Below, in pieces: positions 1 through 7,890 of a stretch of DNA of 64,000 bases; within the stretch, counting starts at the first letter, position 1, and the number at the start of each line of letters is the position of its first letter. A program made the translations under genes and the position numbers. Source of the DNA: Haloimpatiens lingqiaonensis. Lineage in GTDB: Bacteria > Bacillota > Clostridia > Clostridiales > Clostridiaceae. Location: assembly GCF_044502415.1 (NCBI RefSeq), contig NZ_CP172402.1. One strand, 5' to 3'. The notes under the pieces are model-generated. The model had not been told where the DNA came from. It made no database searches and worked only from the letters and a program-made list of their open reading frames with translations.

Positions 1-2324
1 CCCATACGTATATTTTTACCTAAAGCTATTTCACCTAAGTCAGTAGATGGTCCATCTGCTAGAACAGAACCAACTTCAAGTTTATCTCCTTTGGCAACTA
101 TAGGTCTTTGATTTATACAAGTCCCTTGGTTTGATCTTTTAAACTTAAGTAATTTATATTTATCTATACCGCCATCTTTATCTCTTCTAACTCTTACTTC
201 CTCAGCATCTACATAAACTACGGTTCCAGCATTTTTAGCCTTTGGAAGTACACCTGAATCTACTGCAGCTTTAAACTCTATTCCAGTTCCAACTATAGGA
301 GCTTGTGGCTTTAATAGTGGTACTGCCTGACGTTGCATGTTTGATCCCATAAGTGCACGGCTGGCGTCATCATTTTCTAAGAATGGAATCATAGCTGTAG
401 CTACAGAAACTATTTGTCTTGGTGATATATCTATTACATCAACATCTTCTCTAGGCACTATTAGAACTTCTTCTTTGTATCTAACGGTTATTTTATCGTC
501 AACAAAATGCCCATTTTCATCAATAGGTTCATTAGCTTGAGCTATTAAGTATCCATCTTCTTCATCAGCAGTAAAATACCTGATTTCATCAGTTATTTTT
601 CCTGCTTTCTTATCTATAATTCTATATGGTGTTTCTATAAATCCATATTCATTTACTCTAGCATAAGCAGCAAGTGAGTTTATAAGACCTATGTTTGGTC
701 CTTCTGGAGTTTCTATTGGACACATTCTACCATAGTGAGAATGGTGAACGTCTCTTACCTCGAATCCAGCTCTTTCTCTTGAAAGTCCTCCAGGTCCTAA
801 TGCTGACAACCTTCTCTTGTGTGTCAATTCAGATAATGGGTTAGTCTGATCCATGAACTGTGAAAGCTGAGAACTTCCAAAGAACTCTTTAATAGCCGCC
901 GCTACTGGTCTTATATTAATTAATGCTTGTGGAGTTATTCCCTCTTGGTCTTGAATAGTCATTCTTTCTTTAACTACTCTTTCCATTCTAGATAAACCAA
1001 TTCTAAATTGATTTTGTAATAATTCTCCTACAGCTCTTAGTCTTCTGTTTCCTAAGTGATCTATGTCATCAGTGTCGCCTATTCCATATGGTAACCCTAA
1101 TTGATAACTTATAGTTGCAAATATGTCATCTTTAGTTATATGTTTTGGAATAAGTTTATTTATATTCTTCTTTATTTCTGATTTGATAGTTTCTTCATCA
1201 CTATAACTATCCAATATTTCTTTTAAAGTAGGATAATGTACAAGCTCTCTTATATTCAAATCGTCAATATTAAAGTTTATATGTTCATGTATATCTACAA
1301 AGTTATTTCCTATAACTCTTATAACTTTGTCCTCTACCTTTATATCTACTACATTAACGCCTAGATTTTGTATTTTTTTAGCAGTTTCTCTATCGATTTT
1401 CTCTCCGCTCTCTACAATGATTTCTCCAGTAGAAGGATTTACTACATCATTAGCTGCTATTTCATTAGATATTCTTAGGTTTAAAGAAAGCTTTTTGTTA
1501 AATTTATATCTTCCAACCTTGGATAAATCATATCTCTTAGCATCAAAAAATAGTGAATCTATAAGAGATACAGCACTTTCAACTGTAGGTGGTTCCCCTG
1601 GTCTTAGTCTCTTATATATTTCCAATAGAGCTTCTTCAGTATTTTTTGTACTATCTTTTTCTATACTTGCTTTTAATCTCTCTTCTTCTCCAAAGAAATC
1701 AGTTAATTGTATATCTGAGCCACAACCCATTGCTCTTGCAAGAATTGTTATAGGCAGCTTTCTGGTCTTGTCAATTCTTACATATATTACATCATTAGAG
1801 TCAGTTTCATATTCTAACCATGCGCCTCTATTTGGTATAACTGTTGAAGAAAATAATTTTTTCCCTGTCTTATCCAATGTCAGAGCATAATATACTCCTG
1901 GAGATCTGACTAATTGGCTTACAATTACTCTTTCTGCACCATTAATAATAAAAGTACCTTGCTCCGTCATTAAAGGGAAGTCTCCCATAAAAACTTCCTG
2001 CTCTTTTATTTCTCCTGTTTCCTTGTTAAGTAATCTTATCTTAACTTTTAATGGTGCTGAATATGTGGTGTCTCTTTCCTTACATTCTTCCACGTAATAC
2101 TTGATGTTATCAATGTCTAGCTTATAACCTACGAATTCTAGAACAAGATTTCCTGTGTAGTCCTGAATAGGATTTATATCGTCGAATACCTCTTGAAGTC
2201 CTTCTTCTAAGAACCATTTGTAGGAATCTAATTGTATTTCAATTAGATTTGGCATTTTTGCTGTTTCTTTAACCTTTGAAAAGCTCATTCTTGTTCTTTT
2301 ACCAACCTGGATAGGATGTACCAT
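1..2324 (-). CDS. rpoB: RNA polymerase beta subunit (5' part, gene runs off the window)
   Basis: Beta subunit of DNA-dependent RNA polymerase; forms the catalytic cleft with beta-prime. About 774 N-terminal residues are present, starting MVHPIQVGKRTRMSFSKV at an ATG preceded by GGGGTGA. The rifampicin-pocket segment is visible (GSSQLSQFMDQ, then LTHKRRLSALGPGGL) and shows the usual rifampicin-sensitive residues. The C-terminal part lies beyond position 1. Normally rpoB follows rplL closely; here an insertion sequence separates them, but a good promoter lies just upstream of rpoB. Family identity is certain; only the 3' end is missing. Confidence 0.98.
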   Translation of the reverse strand, partial: MVHPIQVGKRTRMSFSKVKETAKMPNLIEIQLDSYKWFLEEGLQEVFDDINPIQDYTGNLVLEFVGYKLDIDNIKYYVEECKERDTTYSAPLKVKIRLLNKETGEIKEQEVFMGDFPLMTEQGTFIINGAERVIVSQLVRSPGVYYALTLDKTGKKLFSSTVIPNRGAWLEYETDSNDVIYVRIDKTRKLPITILARAMGCGSDIQLTDFFGEEERLKASIEKDSTKNTEEALLEIYKRLRPGEPPTVESAVSLIDSLFFDAKRYDLSKVGRYKFNKKLSLNLRISNEIAANDVVNPSTGEIIVESGEKIDRETAKKIQNLGVNVVDIKVEDKVIRVIGNNFVDIHEHINFNIDDLNIRELVHYPTLKEILDSYSDEETIKSEIKKNINKLIPKHITKDDIFATISYQLGLPYGIGDTDDIDHLGNRRLRAVGELLQNQFRIGLSRMERVVKERMTIQDQEGITPQALINIRPVAAAIKEFFGSSQLSQFMDQTNPLSELTHKRRLSALGPGGLSRERAGFEVRDVHHSHYGRMCPIETPEGPNIGLINSLAAYARVNEYGFIETPYRIIDKKAGKITDEIRYFTADEEDGYLIAQANEPIDENGHFVDDKITVRYKEEVLIVPREDVDVIDISPRQIVSVATAMIPFLENDDASRALMGSNMQRQAVPLLKPQAPIVGTGIEFKAAVDSGVLPKAKNAGTVVYVDAEEVRVRRDKDGGIDKYKLLKFKRSNQGTCINQRPIVAKGDKLEVGSVLADGPSTDLGEIALGKNIRM

Positions 2325-2482
2325 CAAATTTCACCCCTTGTATATACTAAAATAACCATAAACACCAATTTTTATCAACAATCAGTGTAAATGGATTAAA
2401 ACATTACTATCTTGGTATTATAACCATTTTATATAAAAAAATACAATTTATCATTTTTCGATAATTATCAATGCATTTAGTT

Positions 2483-2511
2483 ATGTTATCACAAATGAAG
2501 TCTCATGTCAA
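2483..2511 (-). promoter_or_regulatory. sigma-A promoter of rpoB
   Basis: On the minus strand TTGACA (2511-2506), a 17-nt spacer and TAACAT (2488-2483). It lies about 160 bases upstream of the rpoB ATG and outside the insertion sequence, so rpoB can be transcribed despite the insertion. Confidence 0.75.
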
Positions 2512-2519
2512 TATTATTT

Positions 2520-2528
2520 TTAAGAGAA
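2520..2528. repeat. Left target-site duplication of the IS element
   Basis: TTAAGAGAA here is repeated exactly at 4139-4147, directly abutting the two element ends. A 9-bp duplication fits IS4-type transposition. Confidence 0.75.
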
Positions 2529-2545
2529 CAGAGATTTAGCATCTA

Positions 2546-2578
2546 AATTCCAGTAAAAATTTTATTTTTACTGGAATT
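2546..2578 (-). terminator. Hairpin inside the left end of the IS
   Basis: A perfect 15-bp stem (AATTCCAGTAAAAAT and its complement) with a 3-nt loop, downstream of the transposase stop. The T-run after the stem is weak, so terminator function is inferred. Confidence 0.5.
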
Positions 2579-2697
2579 GTATCTTTTTACATTTACTTAA
2601 AGGGCTGGTAAGCCCGCAGACCGATAGGTCGCAAAAATAGATACACTTACCCCTACCCCAAGAAATCTTTAAAATCAATTTCCAGTTTTATATTTGA

Positions 2698-3951
2698 TTA
2701 AGTTTTTACAAATAGTGGGTTATGCCAACCATTTTCTATAATAAATCTTTCATCTCTTATATCTTCAATAACATCTATTTGGAGCATATATTTCTTTCTA
2801 AAATTTCTTATACACCTAAAAAAATATAATTGCATTAGATTAAATGCTATTATTATAAACATTAATACTGTTTCTATGCCCGTAGGGCTATGAAGAAAAC
2901 AATGATTCAAATGCCATTCTGTTTTTAACTGATGAAAAGCATTATTTTCAATGTCCCACCTTTTATGCATTATTTCCCATAAAGTTTCTACCGACGTTAA
3001 TTTATCCGTCGTTATAATCCATGACTCTTTAATTTCCATTTTATCTCCATTATATATTTCTTCTATAAACTTTATAAACCTTACTTTTATTTCTGAATCA
3101 GCCATTTCAAAATTATCTTCATCCCAAGCTTTTATCTTTAAATAATTTTTATTTTTTTTATTAACTATCCATTCTTTATCTGCCTCACGGCACTTAAATA
3201 AAGCTAGTGCATCTTTTACAATATGAAGTCGTTCATCTTTAACCCTTACTACTGCATTCATTCCTATAGAGAGTACTTCTTTAATCCAAGTAGACTTACA
3301 ATATAAAGCGTCAGCAACTATAATATCTGCAAAATGATGATACTCTTTATAAAGTCTTCTGATTAGTCTTTTGCCACCTGTAGTTTCCCCCTCATCCTTA
3401 TCTGAACTGTCCTTTTTAGGCTCAAGCATCTCTTGCCCTAAAATAATGTGTGGATCAGAACCTACGGTTGTACATACTACTGTTCTATGAAAATAATGAG
3501 TAGTTCCATTTTTATCAACTCTTGTAAGGCATTTATCACAACACTTTTTAGTGCTTTCAAATAGCTCTACACCGTCTATGGCAACTACTTTTAATTTATC
3601 TATAGTACCATTTCTAAATACTTTATTTTTTACAATGGTTTTTATTATATGTTTATGAATTTCTTTTAATCCATCTAAATCAAAATCACTTAAGGAGCGC
3701 CTAACGGCATCAATGCGTGGCATTTTAGTTTTTTTAGGTATTACTTTTTTAAACTTGCCTTTTTTAAGCCAATGTTCTAATCTATTGAAACTTCTTATCT
3801 GAAGCATAAATCCAAATAACACCACGAAGGTAATTGTTGAAATTTTTACATCAGATTTTATTCTTTTATCTTTTAAGTTATTGATTTTTTCACCTATATC
3901 GTATACCTTATTAATATAAGTAAGTAATTGTTTTAAATAACTTTTACTCAT
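2698..3951 (-). CDS. DDE transposase of the IS4 superfamily
   Basis: Catalyses cut-and-paste transposition of the surrounding element. The predicted protein is 417 aa when started at ATG 3951 (MSKSYLKQL), which has AAAGGATG upstream; an ATG 23 codons earlier has no ribosome site. Probable catalytic residues are Asp in VAIDGVE, Asp in IIVADALYCK and Glu in KRWDIENNAFHQLK, which resembles the R-x3-E-x6-K signature of IS4-type enzymes. The reading frame is uninterrupted, so the element may be active. A Cys pair in KKCCDKCL could bind metal. Confidence 0.85.
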   Translation of the reverse strand: MSKSYLKQLLTYINKVYDIGEKINNLKDKRIKSDVKISTITFVVLFGFMLQIRSFNRLEHWLKKGKFKKVIPKKTKMPRIDAVRRSLSDFDLDGLKEIHKHIIKTIVKNKVFRNGTIDKLKVVAIDGVELFESTKKCCDKCLTRVDKNGTTHYFHRTVVCTTVGSDPHIILGQEMLEPKKDSSDKDEGETTGGKRLIRRLYKEYHHFADIIVADALYCKSTWIKEVLSIGMNAVVRVKDERLHIVKDALALFKCREADKEWIVNKKNKNYLKIKAWDEDNFEMADSEIKVRFIKFIEEIYNGDKMEIKESWIITTDKLTSVETLWEIMHKRWDIENNAFHQLKTEWHLNHCFLHSPTGIETVLMFIIIAFNLMQLYFFRCIRNFRKKYMLQIDVIEDIRDERFIIENGWHNPLFVKT

Positions 3952-4138
3952 TTTATCAGCATCCTTTTTAAGTTGGTTTCTAGTAAAAACTATTATAAAA
4001 AGGATGCTTTTATTATGCAAATTTTTTCTCTAAAATTTCCAGCAAAAATCAGAATTTATGGTTTTTAACCTAACCCTCAATCATTCATTATAAATCAGCG
4101 GGCTCACGCCCCAAAAATTTTTAAGCGCTAAACTTCTG

Positions 4139-4147
4139 TTAAGAGAA
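4139..4147. repeat. Right target-site duplication of the IS element
   Basis: TTAAGAGAA, identical to 2520-2528, immediately outside the right inverted repeat. Confidence 0.75.
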
Positions 4148-4162
4148 TAAAATATTGAGAAT

Positions 4163-4194
4163 AAAAAAAGGCACTCGTAAAAGTGCCTTTTTTT
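4163..4194 (-). terminator. Terminator after rplL
   Basis: Hairpin GGCACTCGTAAAAGTGCC flanked by A7 and T7, so it can act in both directions. It closes the rplJ-rplL unit just before the IS. Confidence 0.9.
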
Positions 4195-4204
4195 AGAAAT
4201 AATA

Positions 4205-4573
4205 TTATTTTATTTCAACTGATGCTCCAACTTCTTCTAATTTAGCTTTCATGCCTTCAGCATCTTCTTTAGATACGCCTTCTTTTAATGTCTTAGGAGC
4301 TCCGTCTACTATTTCCTTAGCTTCTTTTAATCCAAGACCAGTTAATTCTCTAACAACTTTGATAACTTTGATCTTTTGTGCACCAGCGCTAGCTAATACA
4401 ACATCGAATTCAGTTTTTTCTTCAGCTGCTCCAGCTGCTGCTCCAGCTGCTCCAGCAACTGCTACAGGTGCTGCTGCACTTACTCCGAATTCTTCTTCAC
4501 ATGCTTTTACTAATTCATTTAATTCTAAAACAGACATTTCTTTTATAGCTTGAATTATATCTTCTCTTGTCAT
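4205..4573 (-). CDS. rplL: Ribosomal protein L7/L12
   Basis: Stalk protein of the 50S subunit that recruits translational GTPases. It is 122 aa, the usual length. It has an N-terminal dimerisation domain (MTREDIIQAIKEMSVLELNEL), an Ala/Gly-rich hinge at about residues 35-52 and the C-terminal factor-binding domain (LTGLGLKEAKEIVDGAPK). It lies 31 bases after rplJ, as expected for the L10-L7/L12 pair, and is followed by a strong terminator. Confidence 0.98.
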   Translation of the reverse strand: MTREDIIQAIKEMSVLELNELVKACEEEFGVSAAAPVAVAGAAGAAAGAAEEKTEFDVVLASAGAQKIKVIKVVRELTGLGLKEAKEIVDGAPKTLKEGVSKEDAEGMKAKLEEVGASVEIK

Positions 4574-4604
4574 TTAAAATGCACCTCCAAATTTTCTTAT
4601 TTTA

Positions 4605-5105
4605 TTATGCTTGCTCAGATTCTTGTTTTTCTTTTACAGCATTTAGTAAGTAAACAAGATTTGATAATGGAGCTTTGAAGCTTCCAAGAAGTTTCGCAAG
4701 TAAAACTTCTTTTGGTGGTATTGATGCAAGCTCTTTAACTTTAGCTTCATCAAATATTTCACCTTGAACAATTCCTGCTTTAAGTTCCAATTTTTTATGG
4801 TCTTTAGCGAAATCGTTCAATACTCTTGCTGGCGCAGTTGGATCTTCATATCCAAAAGCTATTGAAAGTGGCCCATTTAGGTGTTCAACTATTCCTTCAT
4901 GTCCTAATTCTTTCGCAGCTATAGTTACTAATGTGTTTTTGTAAACTTTATATTCAACCCCAGCTTCTCTTAATCTTTTTCTTAGTTCAGTATCCTCTTC
5001 AACTGTCAAACCTTGGTATTTCGCAAGAATTACCCCTTGAGCTTTTTCCAATTTTTCTCTAATTTCCTGAACTTTTTCTTCTTTTAATTGTCTATTCTTG
5101 CTCAC
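4605..5105 (-). CDS. rplJ: Ribosomal protein L10
   Basis: Base of the ribosomal stalk; binds 23S rRNA and L7/L12 dimers, and in Firmicutes represses its own operon through the leader RNA. The GTG at 5105 is chosen as start (MSKNRQLKEEKVQEIREKL, 166 aa) because AAGGAGG lies 8 bases upstream; a longer frame would begin inside that ribosome site. The C-terminal helices that hold L7/L12 are present (LVYLLNAVKEKQE). Its own promoter and an L10-type leader precede it. Confidence 0.97.
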   Translation of the reverse strand: MSKNRQLKEEKVQEIREKLEKAQGVILAKYQGLTVEEDTELRKRLREAGVEYKVYKNTLVTIAAKELGHEGIVEHLNGPLSIAFGYEDPTAPARVLNDFAKDHKKLELKAGIVQGEIFDEAKVKELASIPPKEVLLAKLLGSFKAPLSNLVYLLNAVKEKQESEQA

Positions 5106-5139
5106 AGAGTCCACCTCCTTACAGTATAGAACTGTGTAT

Positions 5140-5262
5140 AAAAATTAAAGTCTCCCCGCAGACGCGAAGAGACCATACATTTCATATATTGGAATCCTCG
5201 GTAGGTTGTTAACCGTTATGCTTTCGTTGCACCTACTGTCTACGGAATTATTACTTATTTAA
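5140..5262 (-). promoter_or_regulatory. L10 leader RNA (autoregulatory 5' UTR of rplJL)
   Basis: Between rplA and rplJ the minus strand carries the bipartite structured region typical of the ribosomal L10 leader: a helix around GACAGTAGGTGCAACGAAAG / AACAACCTACCGAGG and a second hairpin GTCTCTTCGCGTCTGCGGGGAGAC. In this RNA family L10-L7/L12 binds the leader and shuts off expression. The assignment is from pattern and position; the exact borders are approximate. Confidence 0.8.
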
Positions 5263-5277
5263 TTTTAAGACTTTATA

Positions 5278-5306
5278 AGTATATCATCAAATTAAATTTA
5301 TGTCAA
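5278..5306 (-). promoter_or_regulatory. sigma-A promoter of rplJ-rplL
   Basis: TTGACA (5306-5301), 17-nt spacer, TATACT (5283-5278), just upstream of the L10 leader and just past the rplA stop. Confidence 0.85.
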
Positions 5307-5308
5307 TA

Positions 5309-6007
5309 TTAATCTAACGCTTTAACTGGATTAATTTTAGCTCCTGGTCCCATTGTGCTTGATACAGAAATTGACTTAATATATTGTCCTTTAACTGCTG
5401 CTGGTTTAGCTTTTATTATAGCTTCCATTAAAGCACGGAAGTTCTCTCCTAACTTCTCAACACCAAATGATGCTTTTCCAACTGGAACGTGGATTATAGC
5501 AGTTTTATCAACTCTATATTCAACTTTACCAGCTTTGATTTCGTTTATAGCTTTAGCTACATCAAATGTTACAGTACCTGATTTTGGGTTTGGCATTAAT
5601 CCCTTAGGTCCAAGAATTCTTCCTAATCTACCAACAACACCCATCATATCTGGAGTTGCAACAACAACATCAAAATCGAACCAGTTTTGACTTTGTATTT
5701 TTTGAGCTAATTCTTCTGCTCCTACATATTCTGCTCCAGCTGCTTCTGCTTCTTTAGCTTTGTCACCTTTTGCAAAAACTAAAACTTTAACAGTTTTACC
5801 TGTTCCGTGTGGAAGCACTACTGCTCCTCTAACTTGTTGATCTGCATGTCTTGGATCTACTCCAAGTCTTACAGCTAATTCTATTGTTTCATCAAATTTA
5901 GCTTTTGATGTTTTAACAGCTAAATCTAACGCTTCTGTTGAAGTGTATAGAGCATTTCTATCCACTAACTTTGCGCTTTCTTGGTATTTCTTACCTACTT
6001 TTGCCAT
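5309..6007 (-). CDS. rplA: Ribosomal protein L1
   Basis: Large-subunit protein of the L1 stalk that helps release deacylated tRNA; also a translational repressor in many bacteria. It is 232 aa, family length, with the RNA-binding signature region PDMMGVVGRLGRILGPKG and the C-terminal segment INEIKAGKVEYRVDKT. Start ATG has AAAGGAGGAA upstream. It lies 63 bases after rplK in the rpmG-secE-nusG-rplK-rplA unit. Confidence 0.98.
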   Translation of the reverse strand: MAKVGKKYQESAKLVDRNALYTSTEALDLAVKTSKAKFDETIELAVRLGVDPRHADQQVRGAVVLPHGTGKTVKVLVFAKGDKAKEAEAAGAEYVGAEELAQKIQSQNWFDFDVVVATPDMMGVVGRLGRILGPKGLMPNPKSGTVTFDVAKAINEIKAGKVEYRVDKTAIIHVPVGKASFGVEKLGENFRALMEAIIKAKPAAVKGQYIKSISVSSTMGPGAKINPVKALD

Positions 6008-6070
6008 TTTTATTCCTCCTTTGTGGTTTTAACGGTTTTACCTCCCACTTTAATTAGAAAAATAATTATA

Positions 6071-6496
6071 TTACTCTTCTACTGTTATGCCCATACTTCT
6101 TGCAGTACCTTCAACCATTCTCATAGCTGCTTCAACTGATCCTGCATTTAAGTCTGGCATTTTTAATTCAGCGATTTCCTTAACTTGAGCTTTAGTTACC
6201 TTAGCAACTTTTTTCTTGTTAGGTTCTCCTGAACCACTCTCTATTCCTGCTGCTTTCTTTAATAATACCGCTGCTGGTGGAGTTTTAAGAATAAAACTGA
6301 ATGATCTGTCTTGGTATACAGTTATTACAACTGGTATTATAAGTCCTGCTTGGTTTGCAGTTTTAGCGTTAAATTCTTTACAGAATCCCATTATGTTAAC
6401 ACCGTGTTGTCCTAATGCTGGTCCAACTGGTGGTGCTGGGCTCGCTTTACCTGCAGGAAGTTGAAGTTTTATTAATCCCATTACTTTTTTAGCCAT
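6071..6496 (-). CDS. rplK: Ribosomal protein L11
   Basis: 50S protein of the GTPase-associated centre. It is 141 aa, standard length. The N-terminal thiostrepton-loop domain (LPAGKASPAPPVGPALGQHG) and the C-terminal rRNA-binding domain (KVTKAQVKEIAELKMPDLN) are intact. GGAGGTG precedes the ATG. It lies between nusG and rplA, the conserved order. Confidence 0.98.
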   Translation of the reverse strand: MAKKVMGLIKLQLPAGKASPAPPVGPALGQHGVNIMGFCKEFNAKTANQAGLIIPVVITVYQDRSFSFILKTPPAAVLLKKAAGIESGSGEPNKKKVAKVTKAQVKEIAELKMPDLNAGSVEAAMRMVEGTARSMGITVEE

Positions 6497-6566
6497 GAAT
6501 TGACACCTCCTATAATGTGGTAAACGGATAAGAATCCTCCCACTTATTCAACTTCATCTGTAAGTG

Positions 6567-7088
6567 CTAATCAATTTTTTTTATTTGATTAAATTCAAGT
6601 TCAGCAAGTATTTCCCTGCCAAACATATTAACTAATGCTTTTACTGTACCTTTTTCTATGTTTATTTCTTGAATCGAAGCTACAAACTCTTCCAGTGGTC
6701 CAGATACAACTTTTACGCTTTCGCCAATCTCTAAGTCGATATCCACCGGCTTTTCTTTTATTCCCATTGTACTTATCTCTTCTTCTGTAAGAGGTACTGG
6801 CTTTGATCCCGGGCCTACAAACCCTGTAACTCCTCTAGTATTTCTTACCACATACCATGATTCGTCACTCATTATCATTTTAATCAATACATATCCTGGG
6901 AATATTTTCTTCAAAGTAACCTTTTTCTTTCCGTCTTTTTCTTCTACTTGTTGCTCCATAGGTACTTGTATATCAAGTATTAAACTTTGTAGATTTCTGT
7001 TTTCTATTGTTTTTTCTAAATTTACTTTTACTTTATTTTCATATCCTGAATATGTATGAACTACATACCATCTAGCTTCTTCTGGCAT
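6567..7088 (-). CDS. nusG: Transcription elongation/termination factor NusG
   Basis: Binds RNA polymerase and couples transcription with translation and termination. It is 173 aa, with the NGN domain (ARWYVVHTYSGYENKVKV) and a C-terminal KOW domain (SVKVVSGPLEEFVASI). The start is secure from homology and because a TGA lies two codons upstream. The only SD is GGAGG 31 bases upstream of the ATG, with a stable hairpin in between (see the ribosome-site entry). It follows secE closely. Confidence 0.97.
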   Translation of the reverse strand: MPEEARWYVVHTYSGYENKVKVNLEKTIENRNLQSLILDIQVPMEQQVEEKDGKKKVTLKKIFPGYVLIKMIMSDESWYVVRNTRGVTGFVGPGSKPVPLTEEEISTMGIKEKPVDIDLEIGESVKVVSGPLEEFVASIQEINIEKGTVKALVNMFGREILAELEFNQIKKID

Positions 7089-7124
7089 AATTCAAGGGTT
7101 CGGTGTAACCTAACCCCTACCTCC
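7089..7124 (-). promoter_or_regulatory. Hairpin-bridged ribosome-binding site of nusG
   Basis: On the minus strand GGAGG (7124-7120) is separated from the nusG ATG by TA, a hairpin (GGGGTT-A-GGT / TAC loop / ACC-G-AACCCT, 7117-7095) and TGAATT. Folding the hairpin leaves about 8 nt between SD and ATG, an ideal spacing. No other SD is present. Confidence 0.65.
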
Positions 7125-7128
7125 TTTT

Positions 7129-7359
7129 TTATTTATTTAAAAATACCCAATTAAAGAGGCTGGCAAAACCTTTATCCATTAAGCCTGTAATTGCTACAAA
7201 TATAGCACAAAACACTAATACTGCTATAGTTGACTTTTTTACATCTTCTTTTGTTGGCCAAGTAAATCTTTTAAATTCAGCTTTTAAACCTTTGAAAAAT
7301 CCTATTAAACCTCTGTCGGTTGCACGAGACTTATCTTTCATTTCTACATTACTAGCCAT
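7129..7359 (-). CDS. secE: Preprotein translocase subunit SecE
   Basis: Small essential subunit of the SecYEG channel. The 76-aa form from ATG 7359 (MASNVEMKDKSR) is preferred, since AAGGA lies 10 bases upstream; a GTG three codons earlier touches that site. One transmembrane helix is near the C terminus (STIAVLVFCAIFVAITGLM), preceded by the conserved amphipathic segment ELKRFTWP-like EFKRFTWPTKEDVKK. It sits between rpmG and nusG, the standard position. Confidence 0.95.
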   Translation of the reverse strand: MASNVEMKDKSRATDRGLIGFFKGLKAEFKRFTWPTKEDVKKSTIAVLVFCAIFVAITGLMDKGFASLFNWVFLNK

Positions 7360-7385
7360 TAATTTCACATCCTTTTTGCACTACA

Positions 7386-7535
7386 CTATTTTGTTTCTTT
7401 ATGAAGTGTATGCTTATGGCAGAATTTACAATATTTTTGCATTTCAACTCTGTCAGGGTTGTTTTTCTTGTTTTTCATTGTATTATAATTTCTTTGTTTG
7501 CATTCTGTGCAAGCTAAAGTTACTTTAACTCTCAT
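7386..7535 (-). CDS. rpmG: Ribosomal protein L33
   Basis: 49-aa zinc-binding form of L33. Start ATG 7535 (MRVKVTLACTECKQRNYNT) has GGGAGGTGG upstream. Two CxxC pairs, CTEC and CKFC, would bind zinc. The frame stays open 24 codons further upstream, but nothing there supports an earlier start. First gene of the rpmG-secE-nusG-rplK-rplA unit. Confidence 0.96.
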   Translation of the reverse strand: MRVKVTLACTECKQRNYNTMKNKKNNPDRVEMQKYCKFCHKHTLHKETK

Positions 7536-7716
7536 TATTTCCACCTCCCGATTTACGTATATAACTAAACGTAAAACGCTTAATCTTAATTGTAAAAACA
7601 ACAACATATTATATCAAACATTAGAGTTAACATAATACTTCAAATAATGTATTTTAAAAATATATTATTTCTAGCATATATAAGCGTAGTTTACTATAAA
7701 ATTAAGGTACTTAGTT

Positions 7717-7745
7717 AATTTATCACAACTTAGACTTTATGTCAA
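7717..7745 (-). promoter_or_regulatory. sigma-A promoter of rpmG-secE-nusG-rplK-rplA
   Basis: TTGACA (7745-7740), 17-nt spacer, TAAATT (7722-7717). It implies a leader of about 175 bases before rpmG. The rest of the 7536-7890 gap is AT-rich and shows only this promoter and the tuf terminator. Confidence 0.7.
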
Positions 7746-7847
7746 CATAAGTTGTGTTTTAAAGTATTTGTATTTTTAGCTACTTTATAATATATTACCT
7801 AAATTTGATAATTTTATACTAAATCACAATAATCATATGATTATAAA

Positions 7848-7871
7848 GGACTAGGTCTAGAAACCTAGTCC
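7848..7871 (-). terminator. Terminator after tuf
   Basis: Hairpin GGACTAGGT / ACCTAGTCC with a 6-nt loop, followed on the minus strand by TTTATAAT. Confidence 0.8.
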
Positions 7872-7890
7872 CAATGTTCACTCTTTAAAA

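Larger units (their letters stand above)
2529..4138 (-). mobile_element. IS4-like insertion sequence, 1.61 kb, apparently intact
   Basis: The element is delimited by imperfect terminal inverted repeats, CAGAGATTTAGC at the left and CAGAAGTTTAGC (reverse strand) at the right, flanked by a 9-bp direct repeat TTAAGAGAA. It carries one transposase gene on the minus strand. A 15-bp perfect hairpin (2546-2578) sits just inside the left end and could stop read-through from the transposase toward rpoB. Assignment to the IS4 superfamily rests on the DDE layout of the transposase; the exact ISfinder group is not determined. Confidence 0.85.

Noticed and set aside
1327..1890. 187-aa plus-strand frame opposite rpoB
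   Set aside because: Antisense shadow of a conserved gene with no ribosome site or recognisable domain.
2590..2640. Two small hairpins near the IS left end considered as a riboswitch
   Set aside because: They lie inside the IS, downstream of the transposase, with no matching riboswitch core.
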